This document shows positions 15,680 to 23,450 of a stretch of DNA of 47,857 nt, piece after piece. The stretch covers positions 1 to 47,857 of the IMG/VR virus record IMGVR_UViG_3300032029_000002. One strand, written 5' to 3'. The DNA comes from a virus. Made by a program: the position numbers and the translations under genes. Position 1 is the first letter of the stretch. Every line of letters starts with the position of its first letter. The notes beneath the pieces are model-generated. The model had not been told where the DNA came from, searched no databases, and worked only from the letters and a program-made list of their open reading frames with translations.

Positions 15680-16479
15680 GTTTCTCTCACCCGTTTAGAT
15701 GAACTCTCCGCGTTTGGGCATCCCGTGTTCACCCACAGTCCCTTGTTGTCCTGATACCATGGGTGCTCGTAGACGAGGTACTTGTAGTATCCGTTGGACT
15801 CGTCATAGGTTCCTAGTTCGGCTTCTATCGCCGTCTTATGAAGTTTAAGGTACTGCCAACCATGAAAGGCATTATTATATGGGATCTCATAATTATAGCC
15901 CATTGTCACCATGACGCCGTCCTCGTTCATCCCATGGCGGCGAATATATTTGCAGTTCTGGTAGACATCTTTATGGGGCGTCGCTATTGCTCCACCTTGG
16001 TAGGCGGGGAGGTTCTTGGTTGCGTAGAAGCTGTAGGTTCCCGCATCTCCAAAGGTTCCGAGTTTCTTACCCTTATACTCTGCCCCGAAGCCCTGGGACG
16101 CATCCTCTATTATCTTTACGCCGTATCTATCCTTTAACGCGAGGAAAGCATCCATATCACAGCTTCTGCCGAATAGGTGGACTGGGAGAACTGCTCGAAC
16201 CCTCATGCCTAGCCCTGTTCGGAGTATCTGCTCCACTTTCTCTGGGTCGAGTAGGTTGCTTTCATCCACGTCTACGAAGACAGGTATGGCTCCCATCATG
16301 AGGATGGTGTTTGCAGTGGGGGGATATGTGTAGGGTGTAGTTATCACGTAGTCCCCGTACCGTATCCCTGTGGCGAGGCCTGCTGTGTGGAGCGCCGCTG
16401 TTCCGCTGTTAACCGTCGCCACATATGGAGAGCCGAGGTACTCCGCTAACTCCTGCTCGAACAGCGTCACGGGGTTCAT
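15670..16479 (-). CDS. DegT/DnrJ/EryC1-type sugar aminotransferase, shortened
   Basis: 269 residues; PLP lysine is Lys155 in FYATKNLPAYQGGA, with NSGTAALHTAGLA (phosphate binding) and EDASQGFGAEYKGKKLGTFG typical of the family. Usual length is 360-400 residues; here the region between about 210 and 235 is compressed, although the C-terminal landmarks YEHPWYQDN and CPNAESSSKRV remain. It may be a minimal enzyme. Its ATG overlaps the acetyltransferase stop (ATGA). Expected reaction: transamination of a nucleotide keto-sugar. Confidence 0.75.
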   Translation of the reverse strand: MNPVTLFEQELAEYLGSPYVATVNSGTAALHTAGLATGIRYGDYVITTPYTYPPTANTILMMGAIPVFVDVDESNLLDPEKVEQILRTGLGMRVRAVLPVHLFGRSCDMDAFLALKDRYGVKIIEDASQGFGAEYKGKKLGTFGDAGTYSFYATKNLPAYQGGAIATPHKDVYQNCKYIRRHGMNEDGVMVTMGYNYEIPYNNAFHGWQYLKLHKTAIEAELGTYDESNGYYKYLVYEHPWYQDNKGLWVNTGCPNAESSSKRVRETCA

Positions 16480-16844
16480 CTGAGCATCATACTTCCTTCG
16501 GACAGGCTCTTCGTGACTTTTATCCCCGCCCCTACGAAGCTATTATCCCCTATTTCTACACCAGGGAGAACTAGGGTTCCTCCTCCTAATCGGACGAATC
16601 GCCCTATCTTCGGCGGCTGTAGAAGCCCATTCATATACTTGTCGTTCAGTATGCGGACTCCGGGGCCGATGAATGTTCCGTCCCCCACTGTGACGCCGTT
16701 GCTGATTGATACGTGGCACTGGATGTTCACCCCCTTTCCGATTACTACGTTTCTGCCTATGTCGCAGAATGCTCCAATCTGGCAATTTTCCCCTATCTCT
16801 GCGGATTCGTGGATGTAGGTTGGCTGGTATATTTTAGGCTTCAG
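16476..16844 (-). CDS. Left-handed beta-helix (hexapeptide) sugar acetyltransferase
   Basis: 122 residues from CTG 16844, giving LKPKIYQPTYIHESAEIGEN. Hexapeptide repeats follow throughout: EIGENCQIGAFCDIG, VVIGKGVNI, VTVGDGTFIGPG, then VLPGVEIGDNSFVGAGIKV. The GTG at 16730 would cut off the first coils, so the CTG start (AAGGTGA 9 bases upstream) is preferred. The pattern fits 3- or 4-amino-sugar N-acetyltransferases (FdtC/WbpD type), pairing naturally with the aminotransferase downstream. It starts inside the last codons of the portal gene. Confidence 0.75.
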   Translation of the reverse strand: MKPKIYQPTYIHESAEIGENCQIGAFCDIGRNVVIGKGVNIQCHVSISNGVTVGDGTFIGPGVRILNDKYMNGLLQPPKIGRFVRLGGGTLVLPGVEIGDNSFVGAGIKVTKSLSEGSMMLR

Positions 16845-18138
16845 GCTGTGGCTTCACCTTTTTGATGTTGTCACCCATCTTATCATCTATTGGCTTCTGC
16901 TGCTGACTCTGCTGCTCCTTCTCTTCCCGTTGCTTCCAATATTCTTCGTCGTAGTTCTCGTTCAGCGCCTCAGCAGCCTGCGCAGGGGTGACTATCTCGT
17001 TCTGCACAAGCTGCACATAGTAGGCAGCTATCTCGTTCTTACCCGCCTCCGGTGCCTCAAACATAAGGTCAGGCACCACACGCCTACTGTACCCCAAGTC
17101 CTCAAGGTAGGGCCAGTAGACTTCGTTCTCCATGACGCTCTTAATGATCTCTTGTATCGGTATGATGAGGTTGGCTCGAGTGTTCTCAAGTACCTTTGTG
17201 ATGCTTGCCTCAGTCGCCTGCACCTGTAGGCTGATGGGGGGCATCATCAACCCGTCGTCTATCTCCCGGCTCACCTGATCCATGAACTCTGGGACAAGGT
17301 TGGACTCCACCTGTCCGGGTCCGATGCTCTTATGGTTTATCGGGTATCCTGTGACTAGGTCTTCTCCGGGTTGACGGTTTTTTACCTTACTCGTTATTGC
17401 GTCGATATCGTCTGGGCCGGGGTGAAACTCTGCGTCGCCTACCTGCATGAGGTTACTTGCGTAGGCTTGGCGCTCCACATAGGCGTTAGTGTTCCTCTTG
17501 ATGGTTTTGAGGCTGTCTAGGTCTGTGCCAAGTCCCACCATGAGGCTTGTTCCGTAGGGCGTATTCTCATCTACATCCCATGGGAACATGGCTATCTGAG
17601 AGGTGTTGAACGTGGCTATTGGCTGTCCCCACTTCTTACCGAGATCCCATCCGTTGAGTCGGTTTCCGGCGGTGCTCCACCGAGGCTTCATATATTTCTG
17701 GTTTGGCATCAGTCTTATGTCGAAGAACGGGTCGAAGGTTTTCTCTGTGAAGCAGGTGCCGTACTTTACCATGCGTTTAGATACGTCGTTGAGGAACCGT
17801 TTTATCTGTATCTTTTTGTTGATTTTTTCGCATTGTAGCCATCCTTCAACGCTTTCAGAGTAGTTTTCCCATCTTTCTGCGTCTTTATTATACCTTTTAG
17901 CGGGGACGAGGAATATGCCGTCGGCTACGACTTGTCCGGCTATGCTGAGGATGGCTTGCTTGACCTTCGGGAACTCGTTGTAGTAGCGGCTCATGGTATC
18001 GCTGTATTCCTCGAAGTCAAACTGGGTGAATGAGATCGGTGAATCTACGCTATGCTGTGGAACTGACTTAAACGCCTCTAGGAAGCCCTGTCTGCCTCTC
18101 CGGGCGAGGCGAAGCAGCGGCGCTAACGGTGAACTCAT
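16834..18138 (-). CDS. Portal protein
   Basis: 434 residues after the large terminase (ATGA overlap at 18135-18138). Portal-like features: a middle with PWDVDENTPYGTSLM and the long helical region TEASITKVLENTRANLIIPI followed by a basic/glutamine-rich tail. Order terminase-portal-protease-capsid is the normal head module, here interrupted by three sugar genes. Confidence 0.75.
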   Translation of the reverse strand: MSSPLAPLLRLARRGRQGFLEAFKSVPQHSVDSPISFTQFDFEEYSDTMSRYYNEFPKVKQAILSIAGQVVADGIFLVPAKRYNKDAERWENYSESVEGWLQCEKINKKIQIKRFLNDVSKRMVKYGTCFTEKTFDPFFDIRLMPNQKYMKPRWSTAGNRLNGWDLGKKWGQPIATFNTSQIAMFPWDVDENTPYGTSLMVGLGTDLDSLKTIKRNTNAYVERQAYASNLMQVGDAEFHPGPDDIDAITSKVKNRQPGEDLVTGYPINHKSIGPGQVESNLVPEFMDQVSREIDDGLMMPPISLQVQATEASITKVLENTRANLIIPIQEIIKSVMENEVYWPYLEDLGYSRRVVPDLMFEAPEAGKNEIAAYYVQLVQNEIVTPAQAAEALNENYDEEYWKQREEKEQQSQQQKPIDDKMGDNIKKVKPQPEA

Positions 18139-19385
18139 CTGAAATACCCCTGTGGTCTACTGTGAAGCCCCCACGCTGCCAACGCTAAGCTGTTTACACA
18201 GTCGTCGTGCAGCCCCTCGGGGGCGTTGTATCGAACGTTGCCTGTCCGCGTCACCTCATAGGTGAACGCCTCAAGCTCGTTTCTCATGATGTCCCCATAT
18301 ATAGGATGAGTTTTAGGGACCATTACTTTCTGTTCGTCAAAGCAGAGCATAAGGTTCTCTATTAGCTCCTTCTTGCTCTGCGCCGTGTATTTGAACGGTC
18401 GGACAAGGATGCCATCTTTGCGTAGCCGCTCATAGAACTGGTCTCCGCCGATGCTGGTCGCGTCAAGCCACCATGTTCCGGGGAACCTTTTGTCGAAGCT
18501 CTTTATCTTGGCGTGCTGGGTGCTCCACTCTAGTTCACGCCACCGGTCCATGGCGACTAGGTTCCCAGTCAGGTTGTCGAGGGCGGTGGCTACGGTGAAG
18601 TCCTCTGTCCGAGCTATGTCGAGTCCCTTAGTGTAGCGGCGCTCATGCAGCCCAGAGTTGATATAGTCTCCGCCGTAGTATGGACGGAATACTGCACCTT
18701 CGTCTGTGAGGAACTCCGCCATTATCTCCTGTCTACGGATGATCTCTGGGAGGTTTCCCGCGATCTCGTCGATGCTGTCTTTCTTAATGTATCCGCCGCG
18801 TTCAAACGTGTTCTCGTAGCTGCTGAACTTCCACGACGCGTAGTTTGGATAAGTCTCTTGGTCCTGTCCTTTAAGCCATCCCTCGTAGAACCAGTTGCGT
18901 CCTTTGGGGGTTCCGATTGCTAGAACCCATCCACCGTAGTCCATCAATGAGGGTAGGAGTTCCTCGTTGTATCGTGCCTCTGGGAAGCTGCCTGCCTCAT
19001 CTATGACCATGCCGTTAAGTCCGCTTCCACGGAGGCTGTCCTCTGTGTTCGCTGAGTGAAAATATATTTCGGTGCCGTTCTGTAACTCTATGTATGTGTA
19101 GACGTTCTGCCGCGAATAGAACCGCTTAAAGAACTCAGGCGGAGTCGCTCTGCGTATCGTCTGGCTCGCTGGAACTAGCTCCCTGTTTATCGGCGCTACC
19201 CACCAGTACAGCCCCGGTGACTTGCTCGGATGTTTCAGTCCCTCTAGGAGAAGCTTCATCCATGCGACTTCGTTTTTGCCGAAGCGCCGCCCAGCGGCGA
19301 CGAAGTTGAATTGCTTGTCGCTTTCCAGTATGGGTACTTGTTTTGGGTGTGGACGCCACGTTAACTCCACTACGTTACTCTGCAT
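18135..19385 (-). CDS. terL: Terminase large subunit (packaging ATPase-nuclease)
   Basis: 416 residues. ATPase: Walker A AAGRRFGKNE (residues 30-39, with Asn where Thr/Ser is common), Walker B NGMVIDEAG (Asp129, Glu130), coupling motif AIGTPKG. RNase H-like nuclease acidic residues: Asp256 in TKGLDIART, Asp308 in WWLDATSIGG, Asp394/Asp395 in GLHDDCVNSL. All expected motifs are present, so it is probably active. It overlaps the small subunit candidate by 11 bases. Confidence 0.9.
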   Translation of the reverse strand: MQSNVVELTWRPHPKQVPILESDKQFNFVAAGRRFGKNEVAWMKLLLEGLKHPSKSPGLYWWVAPINRELVPASQTIRRATPPEFFKRFYSRQNVYTYIELQNGTEIYFHSANTEDSLRGSGLNGMVIDEAGSFPEARYNEELLPSLMDYGGWVLAIGTPKGRNWFYEGWLKGQDQETYPNYASWKFSSYENTFERGGYIKKDSIDEIAGNLPEIIRRQEIMAEFLTDEGAVFRPYYGGDYINSGLHERRYTKGLDIARTEDFTVATALDNLTGNLVAMDRWRELEWSTQHAKIKSFDKRFPGTWWLDATSIGGDQFYERLRKDGILVRPFKYTAQSKKELIENLMLCFDEQKVMVPKTHPIYGDIMRNELEAFTYEVTRTGNVRYNAPEGLHDDCVNSLALAAWGLHSRPQGYFR

Positions 19386-19746
19386 CGGTATCGAACTTGG
19401 GTTTCTCGATTATTATCTTTAACTCTGTGTTTGCCTCTATCTGCTGCTCCTGTTTCGCGGGCATTATGTAGCGTGTCATCTGGACTAGGTTGCTGTCACT
19501 CATCGGCTTCTCATCATCCTCTAATCGCTGCTTAAGCCGCTTCCCTATGAGGTCACGTATCTCTTGTATCAATCCTTCACCCAACTTCCTCGCCTCACGG
19601 TTAACACCCAGTCTGACAATGTTAGCCCGCGCCTCATCTAGCCCAGTTATCCTCATAACGTCCTCTGTCGTGGGAACTCTGCCGGTCTCGCCCATCCATG
19701 CAACTACTTTGAGGCGGTGCGCGTCAGAGTTCTTCACTATATCCAC
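19375..19746 (-). CDS. Terminase small subunit candidate
   Basis: 123 residues, basic-helical, with an N-terminal region DVMRITGLDEARANIVRLG that could form a helix-turn-helix, then a helical oligomerisation-like stretch. It sits immediately before the large terminase, the usual position. Assignment rests mainly on position and size. Confidence 0.55.
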   Translation of the reverse strand: MDIVKNSDAHRLKVVAWMGETGRVPTTEDVMRITGLDEARANIVRLGVNREARKLGEGLIQEIRDLIGKRLKQRLEDDEKPMSDSNLVQMTRYIMPAKQEQQIEANTELKIIIEKPKFDTDAE

Positions 19747-19955
19747 CCAAACCGTATCGCTAACCCGAATATCGCTAAACTCACCGAGACAAGGGCTGCC
19801 GTGAACTTCATTAATAGGTTGCTGAAATCGATTTTCTGCTCAATCGCCGCAAGTTTAGCGTCTCGTGTCTTCTCTACCCCATTTACTCGTAGAAGGCATA
19901 TGCGTTCCTGATGAATTTGATACTCCTTAAAAGAATCCTCTGTGACGTACCCCAT
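19737..19955 (-). CDS. Small membrane protein, XhlA/holin-like
   Basis: 72 residues: a charged coiled-coil-like N-terminus (about 45 residues) and a C-terminal membrane segment (FTAALVSVSLAIFGLAI). This layout matches XhlA-type lysis accessory proteins. The ribosome site lies in a GGTGAT triplet repeat just upstream of the ATG; a TATA-like box sits near 20000. Confidence 0.5.
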   Translation of the reverse strand: MGYVTEDSFKEYQIHQERICLLRVNGVEKTRDAKLAAIEQKIDFSNLLMKFTAALVSVSLAIFGLAIRFGWI

Positions 19956-19997
19956 CTCACCATCACCATCACCGACTATTATATCCGTTCACTCCTA

Positions 19998-20008
19998 TAA
20001 GTTTTTGC
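19998..20008 (-). promoter_or_regulatory. Possible internal late promoter
   Basis: Minus strand ACTTATAGG about 45 bases before ATG 19955. It could boost the terminase/portal part of the late operon. The spacing leaves a leader of about 20 bases holding a tandem GGTGAT ribosome site. Confidence 0.3.
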
Positions 20009-20018
20009 TTAACCAAAT

Positions 20019-20678
20019 TTAGAGACTAAAGCCGGGAAACCACAGCGCACGCGGACGATACTCCTCCGGCGCATCCTCCACCAGCGACACGAACCGCCCA
20101 TTCTGCGGCTCATACACCCACATCTCCTCATCACTGTCTACCACGATGTTGTAAGCATGAGTGCTGCTCCACGCAACAAGCAGGGCACCCTGACGGTCAA
20201 GCCCCGCCCGCTGAAACGCTATGCTCATGAAGTCATACATGGTGGTGGCCCAGTTGTCGCAGTCTGAAATCTCCCTTATCCACCGCCTGCGAACCTCCCT
20301 GACGACAGGCTGAACCAACCCGAGGGCAGCCACCCACTCATCATACTGGTACGCGTAATACTCCTCGTCCGCTATCTTAACGTCGCCCGCAGGCAACTCG
20401 GCGATCCACGGGTCATATAGGATAGGCGTCCCCAGCACACACCCTATATCCGGTATCTGTATCGAAGCGTCCAGCGCTTCGCGGAGGTGAAGGTTGCAGG
20501 CGTACTGGGAGTCAAGCTCCCTGAGAAAGTCCCTTGCGAGCCGTATCTTCTCCGCGTCACACTCAACCAAGTCATCCGTCAACTTGTTGACGCGAACCAG
20601 ATAACCGTCTCTCTCAGATTTGACTCGACTTAACTCAGACCGGACGCGCCCACAGAAAAGACTCTCCCAGAGACTCAT
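20019..20678 (-). CDS. Putative cysteine peptidase (lysis candidate)
   Basis: 219 residues; N-terminal 60 are a coiled coil. The C-terminal domain has SDCDNWATTMYDF (Cys140), SSTHAYNIVV (His174) and MWVYEPQNG (Glu190), spaced like the Cys-His-acid set of papain/transglutaminase-like hydrolases. It overlaps the membrane protein upstream by 4 bases; with two small membrane genes around it, a role in lysis or cell-envelope cleavage is plausible. It could also be a non-catalytic relative. Confidence 0.5.
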   Translation of the reverse strand: MSLWESLFCGRVRSELSRVKSERDGYLVRVNKLTDDLVECDAEKIRLARDFLRELDSQYACNLHLREALDASIQIPDIGCVLGTPILYDPWIAELPAGDVKIADEEYYAYQYDEWVAALGLVQPVVREVRRRWIREISDCDNWATTMYDFMSIAFQRAGLDRQGALLVAWSSTHAYNIVVDSDEEMWVYEPQNGRFVSLVEDAPEEYRPRALWFPGFSL

Positions 20679-20953
20679 CCAGACTCAACCAAGTTCTCAA
20701 TAGTATCCACGGCACTCAACCCAGCGGTCAACGCGCAGACAGCCAGCGCCCGAAAATCCGGGAACAACGCTGTAAGCCATATCACTAGACCCGCCGCGCA
20801 TCCGAGGAAAACCTCGTTCTTCAACGCGAAGCCGGTGCTAAGCCACACGCCGTCACGTTTATACTGGACACACATACGGAGAACCGAACCCAGCCCCCCG
20901 AAGCCCAGCGCCACCACCAGATAAACCACGTCCCCCATCCAAGGCTGCATCAT
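20675..20953 (-). CDS. Small membrane protein, holin candidate
   Basis: 92 residues with two or three hydrophobic segments (VVYLVVALGFGGLGSVL; VFLGCAAGLVIWLTALF; ALAVCALTAGLSAV). Directly before the putative peptidase (4-base overlap), so a holin-like role is plausible by context. Confidence 0.5.
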   Translation of the reverse strand: MMQPWMGDVVYLVVALGFGGLGSVLRMCVQYKRDGVWLSTGFALKNEVFLGCAAGLVIWLTALFPDFRALAVCALTAGLSAVDTIENLVESG

Positions 20954-21138
20954 ACCAACAACTCCAACTCAACGTCACCAGGATATCTATACACACACTT
21001 ACTGAAGCGACAACCCCGCCCAACCAGACCAGGGCAATCCCCACTACACGGATAGAAAAGGAAGACACCCCGGCTATGATCCGCCATAAACTGTCGGTGA
21101 GCCAACCCCACCGCCTCATCCCACTTATCCGCAATCAA
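20950..21138 (-). CDS. Small Cys-containing protein, unknown
   Basis: 62 residues (MIADKWDEAVGLAHRQFMAD), with four cysteines in the second half (PCSGDC, RGC, SKC). Overlaps both neighbours by 4 bases (ATGA), so it fits tight translational coupling. Chosen over a competing frame (20859-21134), which lacks such coupling. Confidence 0.55.
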   Translation of the reverse strand: MIADKWDEAVGLAHRQFMADHSRGVFLFYPCSGDCPGLVGRGCRFSKCVYRYPGDVELELLV

Positions 21139-21407
21139 ACCCCACGCCTCTGAAGCGACCCCTCACCACGCCCATCCGACAACACCTCACCCACGATGAA
21201 GCCCCGGCTCACAACGTCAGCCACAGCCCAAACCTCCTCCACGTCCCGACACCACGAAAAACACTCACATAGGAAACCGCAGAGCAAACCATCATCCACG
21301 ACGTTCACAGACTCACCGAGCAGAACATCCACATAGCCCCGCCCACTCAAGAACCGCCGAGCCTCCCGAACCATCGCATAGAACAGCCAGCCACTCATAG
21401 TATCCAC
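21135..21407 (-). CDS. First late gene, unknown
   Basis: 90 residues, starting MDTMSGWLFYAMVREARRF; cysteines in LLCGFLCECFSWC. First gene leftward of the divergent promoter; ATG 21407 lies about 65 bases from the late TATA box. The plus strand is strikingly C- and A-rich here. No family recognised. Confidence 0.5.
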   Translation of the reverse strand: MDTMSGWLFYAMVREARRFLSGRGYVDVLLGESVNVVDDGLLCGFLCECFSWCRDVEEVWAVADVVSRGFIVGEVLSDGRGEGSLQRRGV

Positions 21408-21469
21408 TGACTCTCACCCAGAACTAGAGATGAGGCACTAAACACCAATACACCAGTAGATACAACGAA

Positions 21470-21482
21470 CTCATATATAAAG
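21470..21482 (-). promoter_or_regulatory. Late (leftward) promoter TATA box
   Basis: Minus strand CTTTATATATGA, a strong archaeal TATA match, facing the late operon. The predicted start of transcription is near 21450. The adjacent operators begin 4 bases away, so a bound regulator could occlude it. Confidence 0.6.
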
Positions 21483-21485
21483 CTA

Positions 21486-21512
21486 TTGGTAAACTACCAA
21501 GGGTAAAATACC
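21486..21512. promoter_or_regulatory. Paired operators in the divergent promoter
   Basis: Two inverted repeats in tandem: TTGGTA-AAC-TACCAA (21486-21500) and GGTA-AAA-TACC (21502-21512). Centres are 14 bases apart. They lie between the leftward and rightward TATA boxes, next to the HTH gene, so autoregulation is likely. Confidence 0.6.
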
Positions 21513-21518
21513 AATAAA

Positions 21519-21537
21519 CATATAAATCCTTAAATAC
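21519..21537 (+). promoter_or_regulatory. Early (rightward) promoter
   Basis: CATATAAATCC followed by CCTTAAATAC. The second box is centred about 33 bases before ATG 21567, giving a leader of about 8 bases, with GGTGA near the start codon. Confidence 0.5.
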
Positions 21538-21566
21538 TTAAATGACTAAAACTAGGTGACATAAAA

Positions 21567-21947
21567 ATGTTGACTATGGAAGAAATAGAAGCCATCAAGA
21601 AACTACATTCAGAAGGATACTTCGATAATAAAATAGCCCAAAAACTAAATCGACACCCAGAGACAATACGTAAATATAGAAGAAAAATGGGTCTCCCAAA
21701 CAACTTCACCGCAAACATAAAAGAAAACATGCATAAAATACTCCGCAATAGACACCTACGAACACAGAAAAAAATAATTACAGAGTATAATAAAAACAAC
21801 TGGGAAACATGGGAAGAACTATCAGAAAGACTAAACATGAAACCCCAAAAAATAAAAGAAATCGTAGGCAGACACCTAACAGAAAAATGCAGAGCCGACG
21901 AGAAAAGCCCATTTAAACCATTACTACCAGAATACAAACAACCATAA
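21567..21947 (+). CDS. HTH transcription regulator of the early/late switch
   Basis: 126 residues. Residues about 4-42 form a helix-turn-helix of the resolvase/transposase type (EEIEAIKKLHSEGYFDNKIA, then RHPETIRKYRRKMG), followed by a basic second helical domain (TWEELSERLNMKPQKIKEIV) that may be another HTH. Located beside paired palindromes in the divergent promoter, it is the best candidate for the switch protein. Confidence 0.7.
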   Translation: MLTMEEIEAIKKLHSEGYFDNKIAQKLNRHPETIRKYRRKMGLPNNFTANIKENMHKILRNRHLRTQKKIITEYNKNNWETWEELSERLNMKPQKIKEIVGRHLTEKCRADEKSPFKPLLPEYKQP

Positions 21948-21957
21948 ATATAGAAAA

Positions 21958-21968
21958 CCTTAAATACA
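21958..21968 (+). promoter_or_regulatory. Leaderless promoter
   Basis: ACCTTAAATAC centred 26 bases before ATG 21989. Confidence 0.55.
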
Positions 21969-21988
21969 ACCTAAACAAAGAAATAGCG

Positions 21989-22321
21989 ATGACTACCTTC
22001 GAAGAATTCATAAGAGCACTAAGCTACAGACAACCCCTAAGACAACACCTAGACCAACTCGAAGCCATAGACAACTTCTACAAAGACTCAACAAACTTCC
22101 TAGAAGACGCCACATCAGACTTCCTAAAACTAGACGAAGAAAAACACCTAGACAAATACATCCTATACCTCAGAGAAAAAGAACAGCAAATAGAACAACA
22201 AATACAAGAAGACATACAGAAACTCCTACCAGAACAAATATACAGACACACAATAGACTACTATAAAGACAAAACAACCCAACCCACACCACCCAACATA
22301 GGAGACACATGGCCACGCTAA
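21989..22321 (+). CDS. Small helical protein, unknown
   Basis: 110 residues, highly helical and charged (FLKLDEEKHLDKYILYLREK), no recognised family. The mRNA would start at its ATG. The coding strand is extremely A/C-rich (in 22201-22260: A32 C14 G6 T8). Last gene before the composition reversal. Confidence 0.6.
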   Translation: MTTFEEFIRALSYRQPLRQHLDQLEAIDNFYKDSTNFLEDATSDFLKLDEEKHLDKYILYLREKEQQIEQQIQEDIQKLLPEQIYRHTIDYYKDKTTQPTPPNIGDTWPR

Positions 22322-22538
22322 ATAACCAACCATTAAACAAAACCCAAAACTCTTTCTGAATATAACCAATAACTCCTATAAGCCTTGTTTTGGGTCCCAT
22401 TATTGTTTTTTGATCGTTAGGGGGTGGGGGTGTTGTTGTTGTTTGTGTGCTGTGTATAGCTGTGTGCTGTGCTGTGTATCTATGGATCAATGTATCTGTG
22501 CTGTGTGTTATATGAGAAAAAGGATAAAGAAAGAAGGG
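22322..22538. other. Convergent gap with inverted repeat and GT-rich tract
   Basis: ACCCAAAAC (22342-22350) pairs with GTTTTGGGT (22387-22395), followed by a T run, a possible terminator between the converging genes. Bases 22430-22510 are low-complexity with repeated TGTGCTGTG units. The plus strand switches here from A/C-rich to G/T-rich. No convincing gene. Confidence 0.5.
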
Positions 22539-22727
22539 TTATCTGTGGATGGTTTGCACGCTTAGGGTTGTGTATCCGTTCGCGTCTAATGGCTCTCCAT
22601 CCCTGTATGGTTTGGGTTTAGCTAGCTTGGCCCTAAGATACTTTACGCACCAGGGATCGTTCAAGTCCTCTAGGGGTATATTCAGTTCTTGGGCTTTGGC
22701 TTCTAGCTGTTCCTTTGTTATCTTCAT
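22539..22727 (-). CDS. Small protein, SAP/HeH-like start, unknown
   Basis: 62 residues, MKITKEQLEAKAQELNIPLE...; the start resembles the short helix-extended-helix seen in SAP-like DNA-binding motifs. One of only two minus-strand genes inside the early block; its ATG overlaps the stop of the 22724-22900 gene. Confidence 0.55.
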   Translation of the reverse strand: MKITKEQLEAKAQELNIPLEDLNDPWCVKYLRAKLAKPKPYRDGEPLDANGYTTLSVQTIHR

Positions 22728-22900
22728 TTTCTTGTTTCACCTATGTACTCTTTTAGGTTGAGAGGATTTAAATGTTTCTGTGCATACAGTAGGTTATCTA
22801 TCTCTTGTGTCCTGTCTATGGCCCTGTTAAGCTGCTCATCTAAGCATTGAATTAACAGCTCTAGTACAGTTATCTGCTCAGTATACCGAAATTCACTCAT
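22724..22900 (-). CDS. Small coiled-coil protein, unknown
   Basis: 58 residues (MSEFRYTEQITVLELLIQCL...), a single amphipathic helix with regular L/I spacing. Stop TGA overlaps the next ATG. Forms a two-gene minus-strand unit; partner function unknown. Confidence 0.6.
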   Translation of the reverse strand: MSEFRYTEQITVLELLIQCLDEQLNRAIDRTQEIDNLLYAQKHLNPLNLKEYIGETRK

Positions 22901-23011
22901 AGATCAAAGAATATATCTGTACAGTATAGGGTTTATGGAACATGGATATAGGTTATTGGTTTGTATTATTGGGTGTCCAATGTTAGAAATTGTTTACATT
23001 TTGGTTAAAAA

Positions 23012-23020
23012 GGTTTATAT
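23012..23020 (+). promoter_or_regulatory. TATA box
   Basis: GGTTTATAT about 38 bases before ATG 23054; opens the rightward run after the minus-strand pair. Confidence 0.4.
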
Positions 23021-23053
23021 TTGTGTTGTGTGTATAGGGTGTAGGTGTATAAC

Positions 23054-23218
23054 ATGGAAATAGAGATTAGCCGACATGAAGATTTAAGGCTGTTGTCTCA
23101 TATAATAGATGTTGATGTAACCGAAAATAAACTAGTTAGAGTCTTTCAAGACTTTAGTTGTAAATGGACAGATGAGCCCGTTTTGTTTCAGCCTTTCACG
23201 GCCTTAACCAAACATTAA
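23054..23218 (+). CDS. Small protein, unknown
   Basis: 54 residues starting MEIEISRHEDLRLLSHIIDV. Has a short predicted leader (about 12 bases) and no recognisable motif; alpha/beta mix. The stop is followed by a T tract. Confidence 0.5.
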   Translation: MEIEISRHEDLRLLSHIIDVDVTENKLVRVFQDFSCKWTDEPVLFQPFTALTKH

Positions 23219-23315
23219 CCCTTTTTTTCTCCAATAGTTTTTTATATTTGTTTGTTGTAAAGTGTCAAAACGTCCATAAGTGTTAAATATCTATGAGACT
23301 ATTATATGGTGATCT

Positions 23316-23438
23316 ATGATGAAGTGCGAGAAATGTGGATCACCAACAGTGAAAAGAAAATATAAGATAATTGGAAATGATGGTATAGGTAGATCAGTTT
23401 ATCTTTGTACCAAATGCCCTCACGCAACATTAAAATAA
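23316..23438 (+). CDS. Zinc-finger miniprotein
   Basis: 40 residues with CEKCGSP and CTKCPH, one two-knuckle zinc ribbon. Two ATGs in tandem (23316, 23319); GGTGA at 23308 is better spaced for 23319. A TATA-like TTTTTATATTT lies near 23240. Confidence 0.6.
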   Translation: MMKCEKCGSPTVKRKYKIIGNDGIGRSVYLCTKCPHATLK

Positions 23439-23450
23439 TCTTTTGACGCA

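Noticed and set aside
20859-21134. 91-residue hydrophobic minus-strand frame
   Set aside because: Overlaps two ATGA-coupled genes; its membrane-like stretch comes from out-of-frame reading of GT-rich sequence.
22170-22490. Hydrophobic minus-strand frame of 106 residues
   Set aside because: Antisense to the 21989 gene and spans the GT-rich low-complexity tract.
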